Shown here one piece after another: positions 12,701 to 27,400 of a stretch of 64,000 bases of DNA (positions within the stretch are counted from its first letter, which is position 1; every line of letters starts with the position of its first letter). The stretch comes from Albula goreensis (Eukaryota > Chordata > Actinopteri > Albuliformes > Albulidae). The notes below the pieces were generated by a model, which was given only the letters and a program-made list of their open reading frames with translations, did not search any database and was not told where the DNA came from. Both the position numbers and the translations under genes were made by a program. The stretch lies in NCBI GenBank assembly GCA_022829145.1, contig CM040762.1, positions 26,659,436-26,723,435 of the forward strand, given 5' to 3'.

Positions 12701-15700
12701 ATATTACCCACATCGACTTACTGTAGCTATATTATTGTAGATAAGTTTGTGCTGAAAACAAAAATATGAAGCACTTTGATCACACTGTTAGTAAAACTGA
12801 TGACATTTACACAAATGTTACAGCAAAGCACAATCACCAAATGGGGTTAAGTGAGTCTAGGAGTGAGTGGTGTACTGTGAGTGAGTCTTTGAACTCTCTC
12901 TAACACTCAGCTTGCTGCTTTCTGATTGACACCACTCTTATTTTGCCGTCGTGTGCCAATACTGTTTAAATAGCATTTGAACCTGTTCCTCTTTTTGGTG
13001 GGTTAGTTTTTAGATGAGCAGTTGAGGGGATTTTAGAAAAAAACTATGGCCAAATGAATGCATTTTATTTTGATTTTAATGTCTATAGTTTTAGATAGCT
13101 TTCTGTAAGTGAATCAGTGAGTGACTGTTTTCTGTAAGTGAATCTGTGAGTGCATGATTGGCTGAATCAGAGCACAGGTCTTTGTAGTTCCTGCATGTTG
13201 ATGTTGTGATTCTGTAGTATCTCTGATTAATATGAGTGACTCTGCAGTACCTCTGTAGTTCCTGCAGACGTCTGACCTCTGCATCTCGCTCCTGCTGTAT
13301 GTTACTAAGGCGACGCTGGTATTGAGCATGCAGCTCTGCCTGCTCCTGCTCGGCCCGCCAGGTTACAGCTGCCAGGCGCTCCTTGAGCTCCTCCATCTCT
13401 CGCTGTCTCCGAGTCTCCAGTTCCGCCAGTGCCTCCTCCAGCTGCTTAACACTGGCCCTGAGAGATACAAAAACACAAACAATGACTGAAGTTTAAGTGT
13501 TCAATTTCAGCTTTAATTTAAGGATGTTTACTTTCCTATCAGATCAACCATGTAGGAACCATGCCCTTTTCACATATTTTAGCCACGCCATTTTCTCTTC
13601 TCTCCTCAGCCTCAGTCTTCCTTCTCTGCGTTTGACTTTGCATCTTACTTCAAAGACAAGATTGCAGATATCTGCAAGGTCTTCACATCTGCTCCAAAGT
13701 TTCTTCACCCCAATCTTCCTGCACCTTCTCTGTTATTCTCCAATTTCTATCCTGTCACAGGTTATATCTCTGCACCCTTGATCCCATCCCTTCATCTCAA
13801 TATCCAATCAATCACTCTATTCATCCTCCCATTTATCATCTGCCTTGTCAACTCCTGTCTACTGGTTGTTTCCCCTGTTCCTTCCTGCAGGCTCATATCA
13901 CCCTGCTGCTGAAGAAACCTACTCTGGTCATCCAGAGTGATGCTCCCTTTCTTTCCCAAAACACTTGAACATGACGCTTCCAACCAACTCACCTCTTCCT
14001 TTTCACTAAGTAACCTACTGGACCCTTACCGGTCTGCATTCAGACTTGGCCACCCCACTGAAACAGCTCTCCTCTCTGTTAGTAAGTCTCTTCACAGTGC
14101 ACAGGCAGCCACTCTTTCCGCAGTCCTGACTTCAACACTGTTAACCACTCCATCCTCCTGCCCTCCCTGGCAGCAATGTTTGGGGCAGAAATCCACAATG
14201 TTTCTTGCCCCATTTTTCTCTCCTGCACTTCTCAATCACTTCAGGAAACACAATGAGTGATCATCACCTTGTGCAAAGAATCTCAGAGTGGTGTTTGTTA
14301 ACAGACTTACCATCTAAGAGAACATTACAGCAGTGAGCCGGGTGTGCAGATTCTTCCTGTACAACATCAGGACAATCTGACCCTTTCTAACTACCTACTC
14401 TACCCAGCTTCTCGTCCATGTTACACTCCCACCTTGACTATTGCAGTTCCGTCCTTCCTGGTTTTCCAGCAGCTGCAATCAGATTCCTACAGCTCATTCA
14501 GAATGCTGCAGCTGATTCAGTTTACAAACCTCCCCAGACACCCCCCACCCCATTCTCCACTGCTACCTTTCATAGTTTGAAGAAAATTGAAACTTGGACA
14601 ACCCCAGCACATCTTCAATACACCACCAGACCCTAGATGCCTGCTAGAGATCACTGTTCTTTTTCCTTGGGATGCCTGGTATCGCCCCCTGTTCCTTGTC
14701 AAGTCTGCTGTCTATTATAGCTTCCCAGTGGTTGAATGACCTTCCCACAGAGGTCAGAACAGCAGAGTCTTTGACCACCTTCAACTGCAGACTGCAGACT
14801 CTTGGATGCACATCTCCCTGTCCCTCCCTAGCACTTTTACTTAGCCATATTTGCTCTGTTAGTAGTTATTTTTATATTTTTGCAACCATTTTTGTTGCTG
14901 TTGTTTTTCCTCAACTGGATCTTTACTGGGTTCCAGTCCAATTTTTTTTGCTCTTCTGGCATTTGGGAATTTATTTCCTGGTAGGATTTTTGGTACTATT
15001 GTCCATAACGTTGCATTGTAAGTTACTGTGGAGAAGACAGTCTGCTAATTATCTGTAATGTAATAATGACTATAAATTAAATCACCAACAGCCAGTCAAA
15101 TAATCAGACATGCAGATATTTCTGCTACTGGTGAGTCTCCTAGGCTTAGGTCATTCCTTTACTCATCATCAACATGATATGGCCTATGGACATTATGTAT
15201 GTTTAGGTTTTCAGAAGTATAGTTAAAGGGGTTTGGTAACTAATAAGCAGACAGCATAATAAACTGGGACTAGTGTAAATATGATATGATAAATTGACAG
15301 TCATGCAGCTTATTGCCATGCCATGCTTATTTAATGCAATAAAAACCATTAATAAATGAAACATGTAATGATGCTATACAACTATGTTTAGTTTTTAATT
15401 ATACATTTTTTTAAATTATAAAAGCTTCAACCATTTAACACCAAGTTACATTAACCACTGTTATTATGCTTACAAAGTTTGGTATGAAAATTTAACCTAC
15501 ATGCGTTCACAGAAAACATGAACAGCAGAGGGTCAGAAGCACAGATTTTAGTCTAAGTGTAAGATTAGTGTTGTTAATCTAATACTAAAAATCCACTCTG
15601 CAGAAATGCAGTGTGTAGACAATTACCACAGGGAAGTTTGGTAGGTAAAAACAACAATTAAATGCTTTATATCAGTGCTATGCTACACAGCAGTAATACA

Positions 15701-18700
15701 AGGACTGTTGCTATTGAAATGGATAATATGACAGATGTGTTTAACAGCCTAGCCACAGGGAGCTCATCCTGAAGTTCATTCTCTTCTGGCTAGCAAATAT
15801 TCTTGAATATTAACAGAGTAGTATTTGACAGGTTTTCTGTGAAGTTTTCTATCTGATAAATCTACCTAATACCATGATGGTAAAGTGAACGGTAGCACTG
15901 TTTCGCACTAAAGTAGCACTCTTTGTAGGCACATGAGCCACTTTCATGCATTTGCTTTTGTAATGACCCCAATTAATGCATGTCGATACTCAACAATGTT
16001 TTCTGTAACATTCATATTAAAAAACAAAGAACATAAAACTAGTTGTGTAAGATGTGTAACAAAATTCTGTAAGCTACAACATCAATGTTGTGAGCTCTGT
16101 GAACCACAGTGACATGATTGACATGACAAGTGGTTGTGGCCAGAAGGAAAAAACAAGGGGATACTGATACTGATACTGTTATTCCTTTGAACAAATTCAG
16201 TTTTTTAACAAACAGAAAAAACAAGCCATGTTGGCCTCCTCCATCAGCCCAGCCGCACCTGTGAGTGCTCTCCATGAGCTCCAGGTCCTGAGTGTGCTGG
16301 AGCTTCACTGCCTGCAGGAGAGCCTGGTCCTGCTCCTGCCGCAAGCCGCAGGTCTGTGGAGGGTAGAGAGTGAGCTACATCTACAGCACCATTTCAGATC
16401 TATACATTTTATACCTAATCTCTATTACAGCAGCTGTGAAGCAGAGCTGAACAGTTTACATCTATGGCTCCTTTACAGAAGCTGTGGATTACTATTGTGT
16501 ATTACTATTGTGAAACAATGTAAGAATGTGTTCCTACAGAACTACAGAGAAACAGAGTGAGAGATTTAATCCAATTGTGAAATACTCATAATGCAATGAG
16601 CCTTCTGACAGATATATTGTTTTTATCAAAAGGCTTATGACATGCATGAGTAGGTGAGCGGAATGAATCCCAGTTCTACTATGGAACTGGTTCTGGAAAT
16701 TGATTAAGTGCCATTCAGACGAGTAGGTCCTGTCTCATTCAAATGTTTGTTCCTGTTGTTCATTTAGAATAAACAACAACTGTGATATACCTGGGTATTA
16801 ATGCACAACTATGGGATATAAATGAAATAAATCTCTTGTATTATTGTTTGTTCATGATGTGTTGTTGATCATAATGATTAAAAAAGATAGTAATGATTTG
16901 GATATAAACCGTAGTGCCCTGTGGCACTGCATGTGCAGTAGGATCCAGAAAATCCCAGCTTCTCATTATCTAAAACATTTTTTGCCAAATTTTTCACAGA
17001 AAAAAACAGAATCCTCATCTTCAGTCTTACTGTCCCAGCAATTGTTCTGCCAAATTTCATGAGAATTGTGTGTGGAGAACTAATCAAAATCTGCTCTTAG
17101 CAATGCTCATTGCGAGGTCATAGTGGATCTTCACGTTACAGTTGTGAGTGAAAGTAATTTCACGCTTTAGTAGTTATGTTATTCCTTTGAACATTACAGT
17201 CTTTCTTTGAGAAATGTGAGTACCTATACTTACTTGAATGTGTACCTTGGCTGTGAGTTCAAAAAGTTTCTTTTTGTTTCTTCAGCAGAAATAAACCTGT
17301 TGTTATTGTTATTGCCATATGCTTTCTTTCTGTCAATCACCTTAACGGACCAATAGCGTTGCATATCACATGTGCTGTGCATATGAAATGTGTCAACAAA
17401 TGGTGAGAACAAGCAAACCCATGCATACTAAACTGGAAAATTTTAAGTACTTCCCCACATCAAACCCTTAAAAAATATGTAACAAAACATCCATGTTAAA
17501 GTATCTAGATGTTGTTCATCATCTGAAGCAGAAAGGCACAACTTTCCTTCACCCTTCAAACATGACCGTCCTAAGGCTTTTGTGGGGCCCCCCATCGCCT
17601 TGTGGGACATTTCAAGCACTCTTGGGGGCCCTCTGGTGGCCATGGGGGCCCTCAGCAGGCGCTTAGTTCGCTGAAGCCTCGGACTGGCCCTCCCTTAAAA
17701 CTCCCGCTGCTGCTCAACCTTCCGGCACCTCCTCCACCCCAGGTGTGCCAGGTATCACAGCAAAGCCCCATTCACTGACCATGCAGTTAATGATATGCCT
17801 ATAATGCAACCAAATTATTTTAAACACGCACCTTAGTGCAAAGTGAGTCATTTAGATGCTAAGCCATCCCCCTCCCCACCAATCCACTGCTACTCTGCCA
17901 CAAACTCTCTCTACTCTTGCTGCTGGGATGATACAAGAAGACAACGTGGAAGAATGTCATAGAACTGTCACACAGTTTGTTGTGAAGGGCTAATATCCAT
18001 TTAACACTTTCTAGTCACCCTGGTTTAGGTAGTTCCTTTCCTCATAATTAATCAAGGTAATAGTTTATTAAGTCTATACACATTTTCTAGGTATATATTA
18101 TTTTTCAGATAAAACCCATACTCTATTGGAGGCTTCATTAGGTTTATAGTATTTCCATTCAAACTGTTGATGCTCAGCTTTTTAACATTTGTGACCATGC
18201 ATGTTTGTTACCCCAGAAATTCATCAACTGCATTATTTTCCTCATCATTTCCTCATCTTACTCAGGATCCTTATTAGTTTGCATGTGAAGCATGCAAAAC
18301 TGCTCTTTCTCAGGATTTTTCTTCTTATTATTATTCTCTTCAGTGTTTCCTCTGGAATCAGTTTGTTACTGCAGTGCTGAGTGGCACCTGGGGGTGGGGG
18401 GTTGGATGGGGGCACAGAGGTGGAGATGGAGATGTAGGTTCTATAGATGTATGTTCTATACGTTATTGTGAGGGGAAAAAACAACAGGAACTGTATTTTA
18501 GAAATGACGTGTTTAATGAAGAACTCCCTTAAGTCAGTCTCTCTCTCTCTCAAGCCTAATGGAAATTAACACCATGATATTTTCATGATTCATTTACTAT
18601 AGTATACTTGATGCATGGTAAGGTGGGCTACCATTAAAGTACATGATTCACATTTATACCATGGTAATATTTTAAGACACAATAAGAGCTATAATACATC

Positions 18701-21400
18701 AAGGCTTACACTATGGCACATTTCCATGATTCACATTTGTACCATTATAAAAGCACCACAGCAGTACCATGGTAGAAATGAAAGTACCATGGCGGTACCA
18801 TGGAAAAATTTTGTAAGGGACCAGATGACCCAAGAGATTAACTTTGTAATGTAGCAGCAGGCAATACTTTTTGTGTGGTGGTCTTGTGTACGTAAGTGGT
18901 CCCACCTTTGTAGAAAAATGTTAACAGCTTCAGAAGCAGTCAATGAGTCAGTTCAGAGTTTCCTACTGTGCTTACTTGACTACTTCACTCAGCTGCTGTG
19001 CTTGAGCTGTGACAGTTTTGTGTTACTGTTAGGTAGCCTTTTGCTAGTAACTCATCAGGGAGAGGGCAAACCTTTTTTTAACCAATACAATGACTATTAA
19101 TTCGTTTAAGGATATCATGGAAAGTTTCAACTAACGTTAAGCTGACTTTAAGGTTTGCTGACTCATTATTTGCAGTTAACTATATCTGGTCACAAACCTG
19201 AGCAGACTTATTGTAGGTAACATTCACTAGCTAGCTAAACTTTCTGTAAAAGTAGCTACAAAAAAAAAGATAGCCAGGAGAAAAACATTACGAAATCATT
19301 CATCATATATTTAGCTACAATTAATCATTGAACAGTAAAGTGGCTGATGTGAAGGTAGCTTAGAATATTTTTTAATGGGAAGGGTAACTACCACCAAGTA
19401 ACATTAGATCTTTTGGTCTGAAACTGCATCCGGCCAACAGTCATTTGTTATCTGGGGTTAGGATGTACAGTCTAGTATACTTTATGGATACAGTAGATAG
19501 TTTGGACATGGAGACAAACTTAGTTCAGTTCTTTATTCTTATGAAATCAAACCGTCCTTTCCATTTCCTACATCCTTGCTTGTGGAACCACAGTCTGCTG
19601 CTGTTACCAGCACTGCAGATGTGTGTGTAGTGTAAACCAAGAAAGTCTCTCAGTCAAGAATTTGATACAATGTTAATATCAGCACCCCTTCAATATTTAG
19701 TAATGCATAGATCTGCTTTTTTTAAAGCTCTAAAAATAGAGAGGGCAGCTAAGATGACAAATTTGAAAGTCTGACTAGGTGTGCTGGTTGGAATTACTTT
19801 GAGAAAACAGTTTGCCGTGTTTTCAGTTTTCTTATTAAAATAAACTAGATTTTGACATTTTCTTTAGCTGTGGCGCTTTAGATCTTGCCATGGCGTTGCA
19901 CCACAACAGAATATTATGAGCCGAAACCCTGCTCTTTCTTCCCATTTTGTAAACCCCATCTCCTTGTACAGTTTTTATACTACCCATGCAAAATACTTTC
20001 CATATTATTCAACTATATGTGTAGATGTATGCTATTCAAAATCTTAGTGATACTACTTATAGTTTATTAATTATTTTTAATTAAACAGGTAAAAATTGCC
20101 ATAAAAAATATTGCACTCATTAATTTTTGGAGAAACAAGGGAGCAAACATGTCGTCCATGTCATGTGATGCTGTTTCAGCCACAGAACAAAACTGAAACC
20201 CCACTGAAAAAATGTTTGTTTTGCTTGTGAAGTGAGCTACCGAGCTGATTAATAATAACCAAATAATTATAGTAGTGTTAATTTAACAACAGTATCACAA
20301 CAGACCGATGTCATACATTTATGAAAAATGATTTTCTAATGCAAATTAGTATACCATTGCATGAAAAGTGCATTCAGCTAATGGTTTCATGATGTTAGTG
20401 CTACAGCAGCGAGCCGTGTCAGCCACTCTGGAAATACATAGTGATACCTATGCCACCTTAATATTTCCAAACTGAAATAAATACAGTATTCCCAACGAAG
20501 GATTAAAAATCATGGGATGGTAGGAAACAACATTAATTATGGTTTCGTCCATTTTTTTTTGGAACTACAAGTGGAAAATTGACACGCCTTCTCCAGGGTC
20601 AAACAGCAGCTTATCAGTTGGCCAGACAGTGGCAGAGACACAAATTTGTGAGTTTAAAGTCCACCAAAGTTGAATTTGAGGTGAAATATTCGTGCAGCAG
20701 AGCACAATTCTGCCTAGCAGAATTTTGCCTCCAAAAGCTTTGATATTTTCCGCCCCCTGCCATTGACTTGAATGGAATTCTGCGTGAATATTTTGCCAAA
20801 TGTGACCGGCCCTTTATACAAGAACTAATGGATCATCAGCTCACTTTAAAATGAGGTTAGATAAGGACTTGCTACCTAAGGTTAGGTTAATGTCAGGCAA
20901 CATTATGCCTTCTAACTATGAGTTCTGCTATGATTTGTTGTTTTCAATAAATGACCGCATTACCATTATATGTAGGTCTAAAGAAATGTATGTTAGGTTT
21001 ATCCATGGTCCAGTTAGCCACAATGCAAGACAGGGGCAGGTAATACAATATAATATGTAATCCCCACCCAAAATCAAAAGTGGTTTATTCATATATTAAT
21101 AGTTTCTATGATGGTGATATTATTAATATTATTGATGCAATTATCAAATAAATACATAATACATCTTACAACAAAAATAAATCAGTAATGCATTAAATAC
21201 AACTTCTATTAACAGAATGACCATAATACAGTTACAGGCATGATGAAGCACAACTAGCTAGACTTGCAATACTTGTCCTACTACTATTATGCACTTCTGT
21301 GTATGATTATGCATGAATCATGATGCTGATGATACATCAATAGTGATGAAATAGTGAAAGTACATCATTTATGATAAATTGTAGTACTACTACCAACAGC

Positions 21401-21432
<32 letters not shown>

Positions 21433-24400
21433 CTCTTATAGCAATTAATTAATTCTACATTACTACTACTAGCAACATAATGAAAATATGTCTTACATGT
21501 ATGGTGAAGCACAACAAGCTAGACTTGTAATATTACTGTTACTCTGATTATTATTATGTGCTGTGTATAATAACACATCAATAATGATGATACATCAACA
21601 GTGATGTAATAATAACAGTATATAAAATAATAACTTAATAAACAAATACCATTACTATTACCAACAGCAATAATAAAAATCAAAATCACTCAATATACCT
21701 TTACCTTTTTCATGTTGTAGCTTGCCAACTAAATTAACCGTTACCATACTTATACCCTGGTCACTTTGACCATGCAATGCATGGTCATCATTGTCTACCA
21801 TATTTGTCTTTCTGTAGAGAGGACCTGTTTAGCGCCTTATAAATATGGCACCACATATGACAATGCATAAATATACATTACATTACACAGTGAATTGTGC
21901 AAACTCAGAGTTTCTTCTGAAAGTTTAAATCCAGTTATTGTTGGTATTTTATAAAATTGTACAATTTTCCATTACACAAAAGAGAAATATTAGCATACAG
22001 CAAAAAGAAAGAATACTATTTTACTTACATTGCTACTGAGCATAGGTGTTATGAGCAACAGGCTAAAATCCATGAGTTTTGTTTTTCAGAATTGTCTTTG
22101 TTCCTCTAAATAATAAAAAGTCTTGATAAATGTATTTTTAAAAGTCTAAAATCTTTAAGCAGTATCAGTATCAATAAGATCTGTACAATACTCATCCCTG
22201 TGCATGAATCTGTCATTTTAAATCAAATGACTGACAAACTGCCAATCCACTCCCCTTCATTTATATAGGTTACGTCTGTACTCACCTGAGGTCGAATAGC
22301 TGTGGAACTATTCTCAGTGTATGTCTGAGGGGCTGCAAAGCACAAACATGCATTATAAAAATAATGCTGAACGAGTGTACATTTCATATTCATTGTAATT
22401 GAGTCAGCTGGTGAAGACCAGCTTTCTTAACTGAAGCAACATGTAAGCCTACCCCAGCTGAGAGGCTCATGCCATGGTTGGACAAGACAGGAAGAGAAAG
22501 CCTCCACCTGATTGGCCAATCCTAGTGGTCTCTGACCAGCCAAACCTGGAGGTCTCTGGAAGTTCGGCATTGGCTGTATGGGAAGGAAGCTAAGGGAGGG
22601 ATATGGCCCAAGAGGTGGGGGGGGCTCTGAGAGGGGAAGACTAGCTTTTGTGATCTGCGTTTGATTAGCCTGTGTGATCTCATTAAGGGCAGTCTGCGGT
22701 TGATTAGCCTGTGTGATCTCAGTAAGGGCAGTCTGTGTTTGATTAGCCTGTGTGATCTCAGTAAGGGCAGACTGTGTTTGATTAGCCTGTGTGATCTCAG
22801 TAAGGGCAGACTGTGTTTGATTAGCCTGTGTGATCTCAGTAAGGGCAGTCTGCGGTTGATTAGCCTGTGTGATCTCAGTAAGGGCAGTCTGCATTTGATT
22901 AGCTTCTGTTTTCTGCATAAGAGCCTCGCAGCCCGTCAGGTGGAGGGCTGGAGCACTGGTCATGTGATGGGGTTGAGCAGATGATTTAGACAGAGGAGCA
23001 ATCTGCAGCTCTGAGTGTGTGGCTGGCAGGTCTGAGAATGTTAGTAGCTGCTCTGGGGGTGTGGGTAGCAGCTGTAAGGGTGTGGCTAACAGCTCTGAGG
23101 TTGTGGTTAGCAGCTGTGATGGTGTGGTTAGCAGATGGGCATGTTTTGCTAAGGGTTCCAATGGAGTGCTCATGTTCAGAGGACACGGCCTGATCAGTGC
23201 AGGATCTTTGGCTTCTAAATGAGCAGGATGTGATAAGGTAGGCATCTGTGCTCTGACTGGATGAGAGGGGATGCTGGACTGAGATCCTGCAGTCACTGCA
23301 CTCTCCTGCACATGATCATTGTGCTCTGGGTGAATAAATGAGGGACTACAGGGGTCCAGCACTACAGGACTGCTAGGAAGGGATGTAACTTACAGAAAAC
23401 AGGTCATATTTGTTATTAAATGCTATACAAGTGTGGTAATAGTCTCCATATTAGCCTCCTCTCCAGTAGTAACCAATTAGTCCCTAAAGTGGTTTGGAAA
23501 TTAATATTCAGCGATTAATATGCAGTGCCATGACAAAGTTTTTGACCCCTTCTTTATTTCCTTTTATTTCTTATTTCTCTTTCTGAATGGTTTCAGATAA
23601 TCAAATAATATTAGACCAGGGAAACCCAAGCAAACATAAATCATAGTTTCATTCATTCATTACTGTTCCAAGTCTTCTCCGTTTTGGACATAATGGCACA
23701 CACTGTGGTTTGCTGGACCCCAAAAGCCTTAGAAATGGCTTTGTAACCCTTTCCAGACCGATATATCACCACAACGTTTTTCCTCAGGTATTCTGGGAGC
23801 TCCTTTGATCATGGCATTGTGTGCCTGTAGATACCTTGAGTTGACTACTTCTTTCTTATAGAGGGTTCAATATGTATGCTTTTTAAACTCAACAAGGCTG
23901 GTTGCAATCAAGTCTGGCTGTGTTCAATCTTGATTGATTTGTTTGTTTCAAAACTAAAGGGGCAATTACTTTTTCACAGGGGAAATATAGGTAATCTGTG
24001 ACTTTCTCAGTCAAATTAATGAAATAATGATGTAGAAATTATGTTTTATGTTTGCTTGTCTAATACTGTATTTTATTTAATTATCGAAAATCACTCATTG
24101 AGAGAAATATGCAATAAAAGAGTAAATCAAGAAGGGGGCAAATACTTTTTCATGACACTGTACATAAGCACTTGGTATTATGCCCAAAAGTACATTATAT
24201 GGTTTAGGTACCTGAAGATGGCCCAGCAGGTTTGGAATGGTCCTCTTTCTCTGGGAGTGAATGATTAGAGGGGGGGGCAGTCATGTCTGGAGCCTCCCAG
24301 GGTGGTGGGGAAATACTGGCAGAGCAGAGACACCACCTCATTGACTGAACCCTGGCTGGCTACTACAGTACTACAGTTGGAAAAGTCATTGGAGTAACAC

Positions 24401-27400
24401 CATTACACAATTATACTGCAGACCATTATTATATCAAGTTATACCTATGAATCTCTCAAAAATGTTCAGAATGGATACATAAGAAGAGTAAATCCTTACC
24501 TATGCTGGGACCTCTTCATGGGAGCTGGGGGCTCTTCCAGTTTTCTTCCGGGGGCAGGTGATGTAGTTTTACTGTGAACCAAAAACAGGAGTAATAAAAA
24601 CATAACCACCTGATAAGAACAGACCATTCACACAGTCTATGCTTCACCAGAAATCTAATGGGTGTTTGGAACTGCAGCAAGTCTGGACTTGAACACAACA
24701 AGGGGCCTCCACGTCTATTATTTGGCCTGATGAGTTAATCCAGGTACTGTCCACTCTTTGAGTAAAATACTCAGCAGGGAATTTACCCTCAAATAATTTC
24801 CATCCATGCACTCTTGTTCTACTAACAGAATTCAACATGTAAAATTCTTGCATGTTCACCTTGTTTAACCCTTTTCATGAATTTATAAAACTTAATTTAC
24901 CCAAGTCTCCCTTTGCTAAGCCTGAATAGGTTAACCACATTGAGTCTTTTGTCCAAGCTTTAAAGTGACATCCTCAGAAATCAGTTTTGTTGCCCTAGTT
25001 CACCTACTTCGTCACCAGCCTCAGTATCTCTGTTATGGTTAGATGCCCATAACTGCTCAGTATTCCAGGTGGAGTCTGACTTAGGCATTTCTCGAATGTA
25101 ACATTCTTTCATTTAAAATCACTCCTGTTTGCTAAATATACCAGCATCCTGTGGAGCTTTTTCATTTGTACAGCACACTCCCTACCACTGACATCCATTT
25201 AAATAATCAGTCCCCAGAGTGTTGAAATTTCAAACAATGTCTCTCTGAGTGTATCACAATTATCCATATGTTGCTGCATGTCTGATGAAAAGTGCAGATT
25301 CCAATGGTTCCGAATGGAAGCTAGCCTCTAGCTAGCCGAGCTGCGTTGAGTGTGTCACATATACAGGGTATGTGAGGAACGGCAGCAAATATATTCCCAT
25401 TAACCTTGGATGGCAGTTTTAATGTAAATCTGCGCAATGCCTACTTTGCTTTTACACGCTCCCTTATGTACAGAAATAATCACTGATTACTGTGTACCAA
25501 ACTGAAATATGGACAGTTTTACTGTTCTGTCTGCATACACATGAATACATTCACCGGTGCAATAGCACATCGCCAGTTCTCAGTCTATCTAGATTGAGGT
25601 TACCATACCAAGGCTGAAGACAATTAACAGATACTTTCACTCAAAGGTTGACCTATTACATAGCCAAATGACAGGTCAGGTTTATAACCAAGAAGTTAAG
25701 TACCAATTGACAGCTGAAACTCTGGTAGAGAGATATTTGTGTATTTAAATGTAGCCTAAACTTGAAAGCCAGTGTTTTGTTTTTCAATTTGTGATGGTTG
25801 TTATATCAGCTAATCTACTTGCCTTAACAATTTAGATTTAAACACCCCATCAGCGATGTCATCATTGACAAAATAAGGTGTTTGTTCACAACTTATGTTT
25901 CTGTTGAGTTACTCCATAAAATACTGTGTGTTCCTTAACCAAGCAAGCAGGCTACCTGTCGAAAATAGCTTGCTTTCATCAACAATGTAATCCCATCTTG
26001 ATCCTGCTACTATCTCAGCATAGTTTAGCTAGCTAGAGGCTAGCTCCTATTCGGAGCCATTGGAGTCAGCGCTTCTCATCATTCTTGCGACTAAGTATGG
26101 GCAATTACAACACACTCACAGAGAAACTGTTTGAAAAGAACACATTTTTGAGACTGTTTACTTAAATGAATGTCAGTAAAAAGAAAATAAAGAATGAAAT
26201 AAACTGCACTGTTTGCTAAATCTCCTCTGGTGCATGGTGTGCATCTTTCCTCATTGTGCATAAATCAATGGCAGCAACTCCACTGCTTCGCTAACCAAAC
26301 CAATTTCTCCGTTGGCAGTTTGAGCTGCAGACAAGCAACTGGAACCACGTGTATACATAACAATACATTGCAGCTTCAATTTCAACATGATTATGAAAAT
26401 GAACTGTGACTTTTTTTCCCCCCAAATGCACTCACAATGTAAGTACCTACCTCTCTGTAAAAACAGTCAAGGACAGGACCATTAAGATGGCAGCAAACAT
26501 CTCCAATCAACAAATTAAGGACAATAATTCAGCTCCTGCGTACTCGATTGCATGTGATAGATCAAGTGATGTATGCGACATTGAGCAGATAGTGCCATTA
26601 TGCAGGTATGTGAGCTCTGATGGGCCGCAGGAGGAAATACTTGATTTGATACTGCTAAAGGGCCAAACATGGGGAGGGACATCTGTGAGGTTGTGGTGAA
26701 TTGTTTGAACACCAAAGAAATAAACACCTCTCACATGGTATCAGTGGCTACTGATGGAACACCTTCAATGAGAGGAGTCCAGATGGGGTTTGTGACTTTA
26801 CTTCAAAAGAAACTGGATCGAAAGCTGCTGACGTTTCACTTATGGCAAATGGATTAAATCACATACAGTTCTGCTCATTGTTGGATGAAATTGACAGCGC
26901 GTATTCGGATCTCCTCCTGCATAACAAAGACTGGTGGCTGTCCAGGGGAGAGGTGCTGCGTGTCTGGAATATGTGAAAACTTTCCTGGAAAGCAAGAGCC
27001 TTAACAATCACAAACTGGAAAGTCCAGATTGGCTGGAAAGAGTTAATTTATGGTGGATATGACAGGTCATCTTAACACCCTGAATAAAAGTTTCCAGGGA
27101 AAAGGACGGACGGCCCTGATGATGCTGGAGGATGCTTTGGCGTTTGAGCACAAAATGACGGTGTTTGTCAGAGATGCACAGAGAGGTACATTCTCTCACT
27201 TCCCCTCCCTGAGACAGTACAAAGCTCACATGACCATAAATTGTGAATATTTGCAGCGAGCAATCACCGCAATGCAAACTGCATTCGGAGAAAGATTCGG
27301 TGAATTCAGAAAGGAAAAAAACATACTAAACTTTCCCATGACGCCGCTGGACATGGACTCATCACAACTGAACATGTCATCGTTCACAGCAGTAAATCAT

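Noticed and set aside
19445..20070. Several 60-70 codon frames on both strands
   Set aside because: They lack similarity, splice sites or codon bias; AT-rich sequence yields such frames by chance.
22661..22984. Long open plus-strand frame with repeats of LISLCDLSKG
   Set aside because: It is the antisense of the coding 39-bp minisatellite in FBF1; the repeat keeps both strands open.
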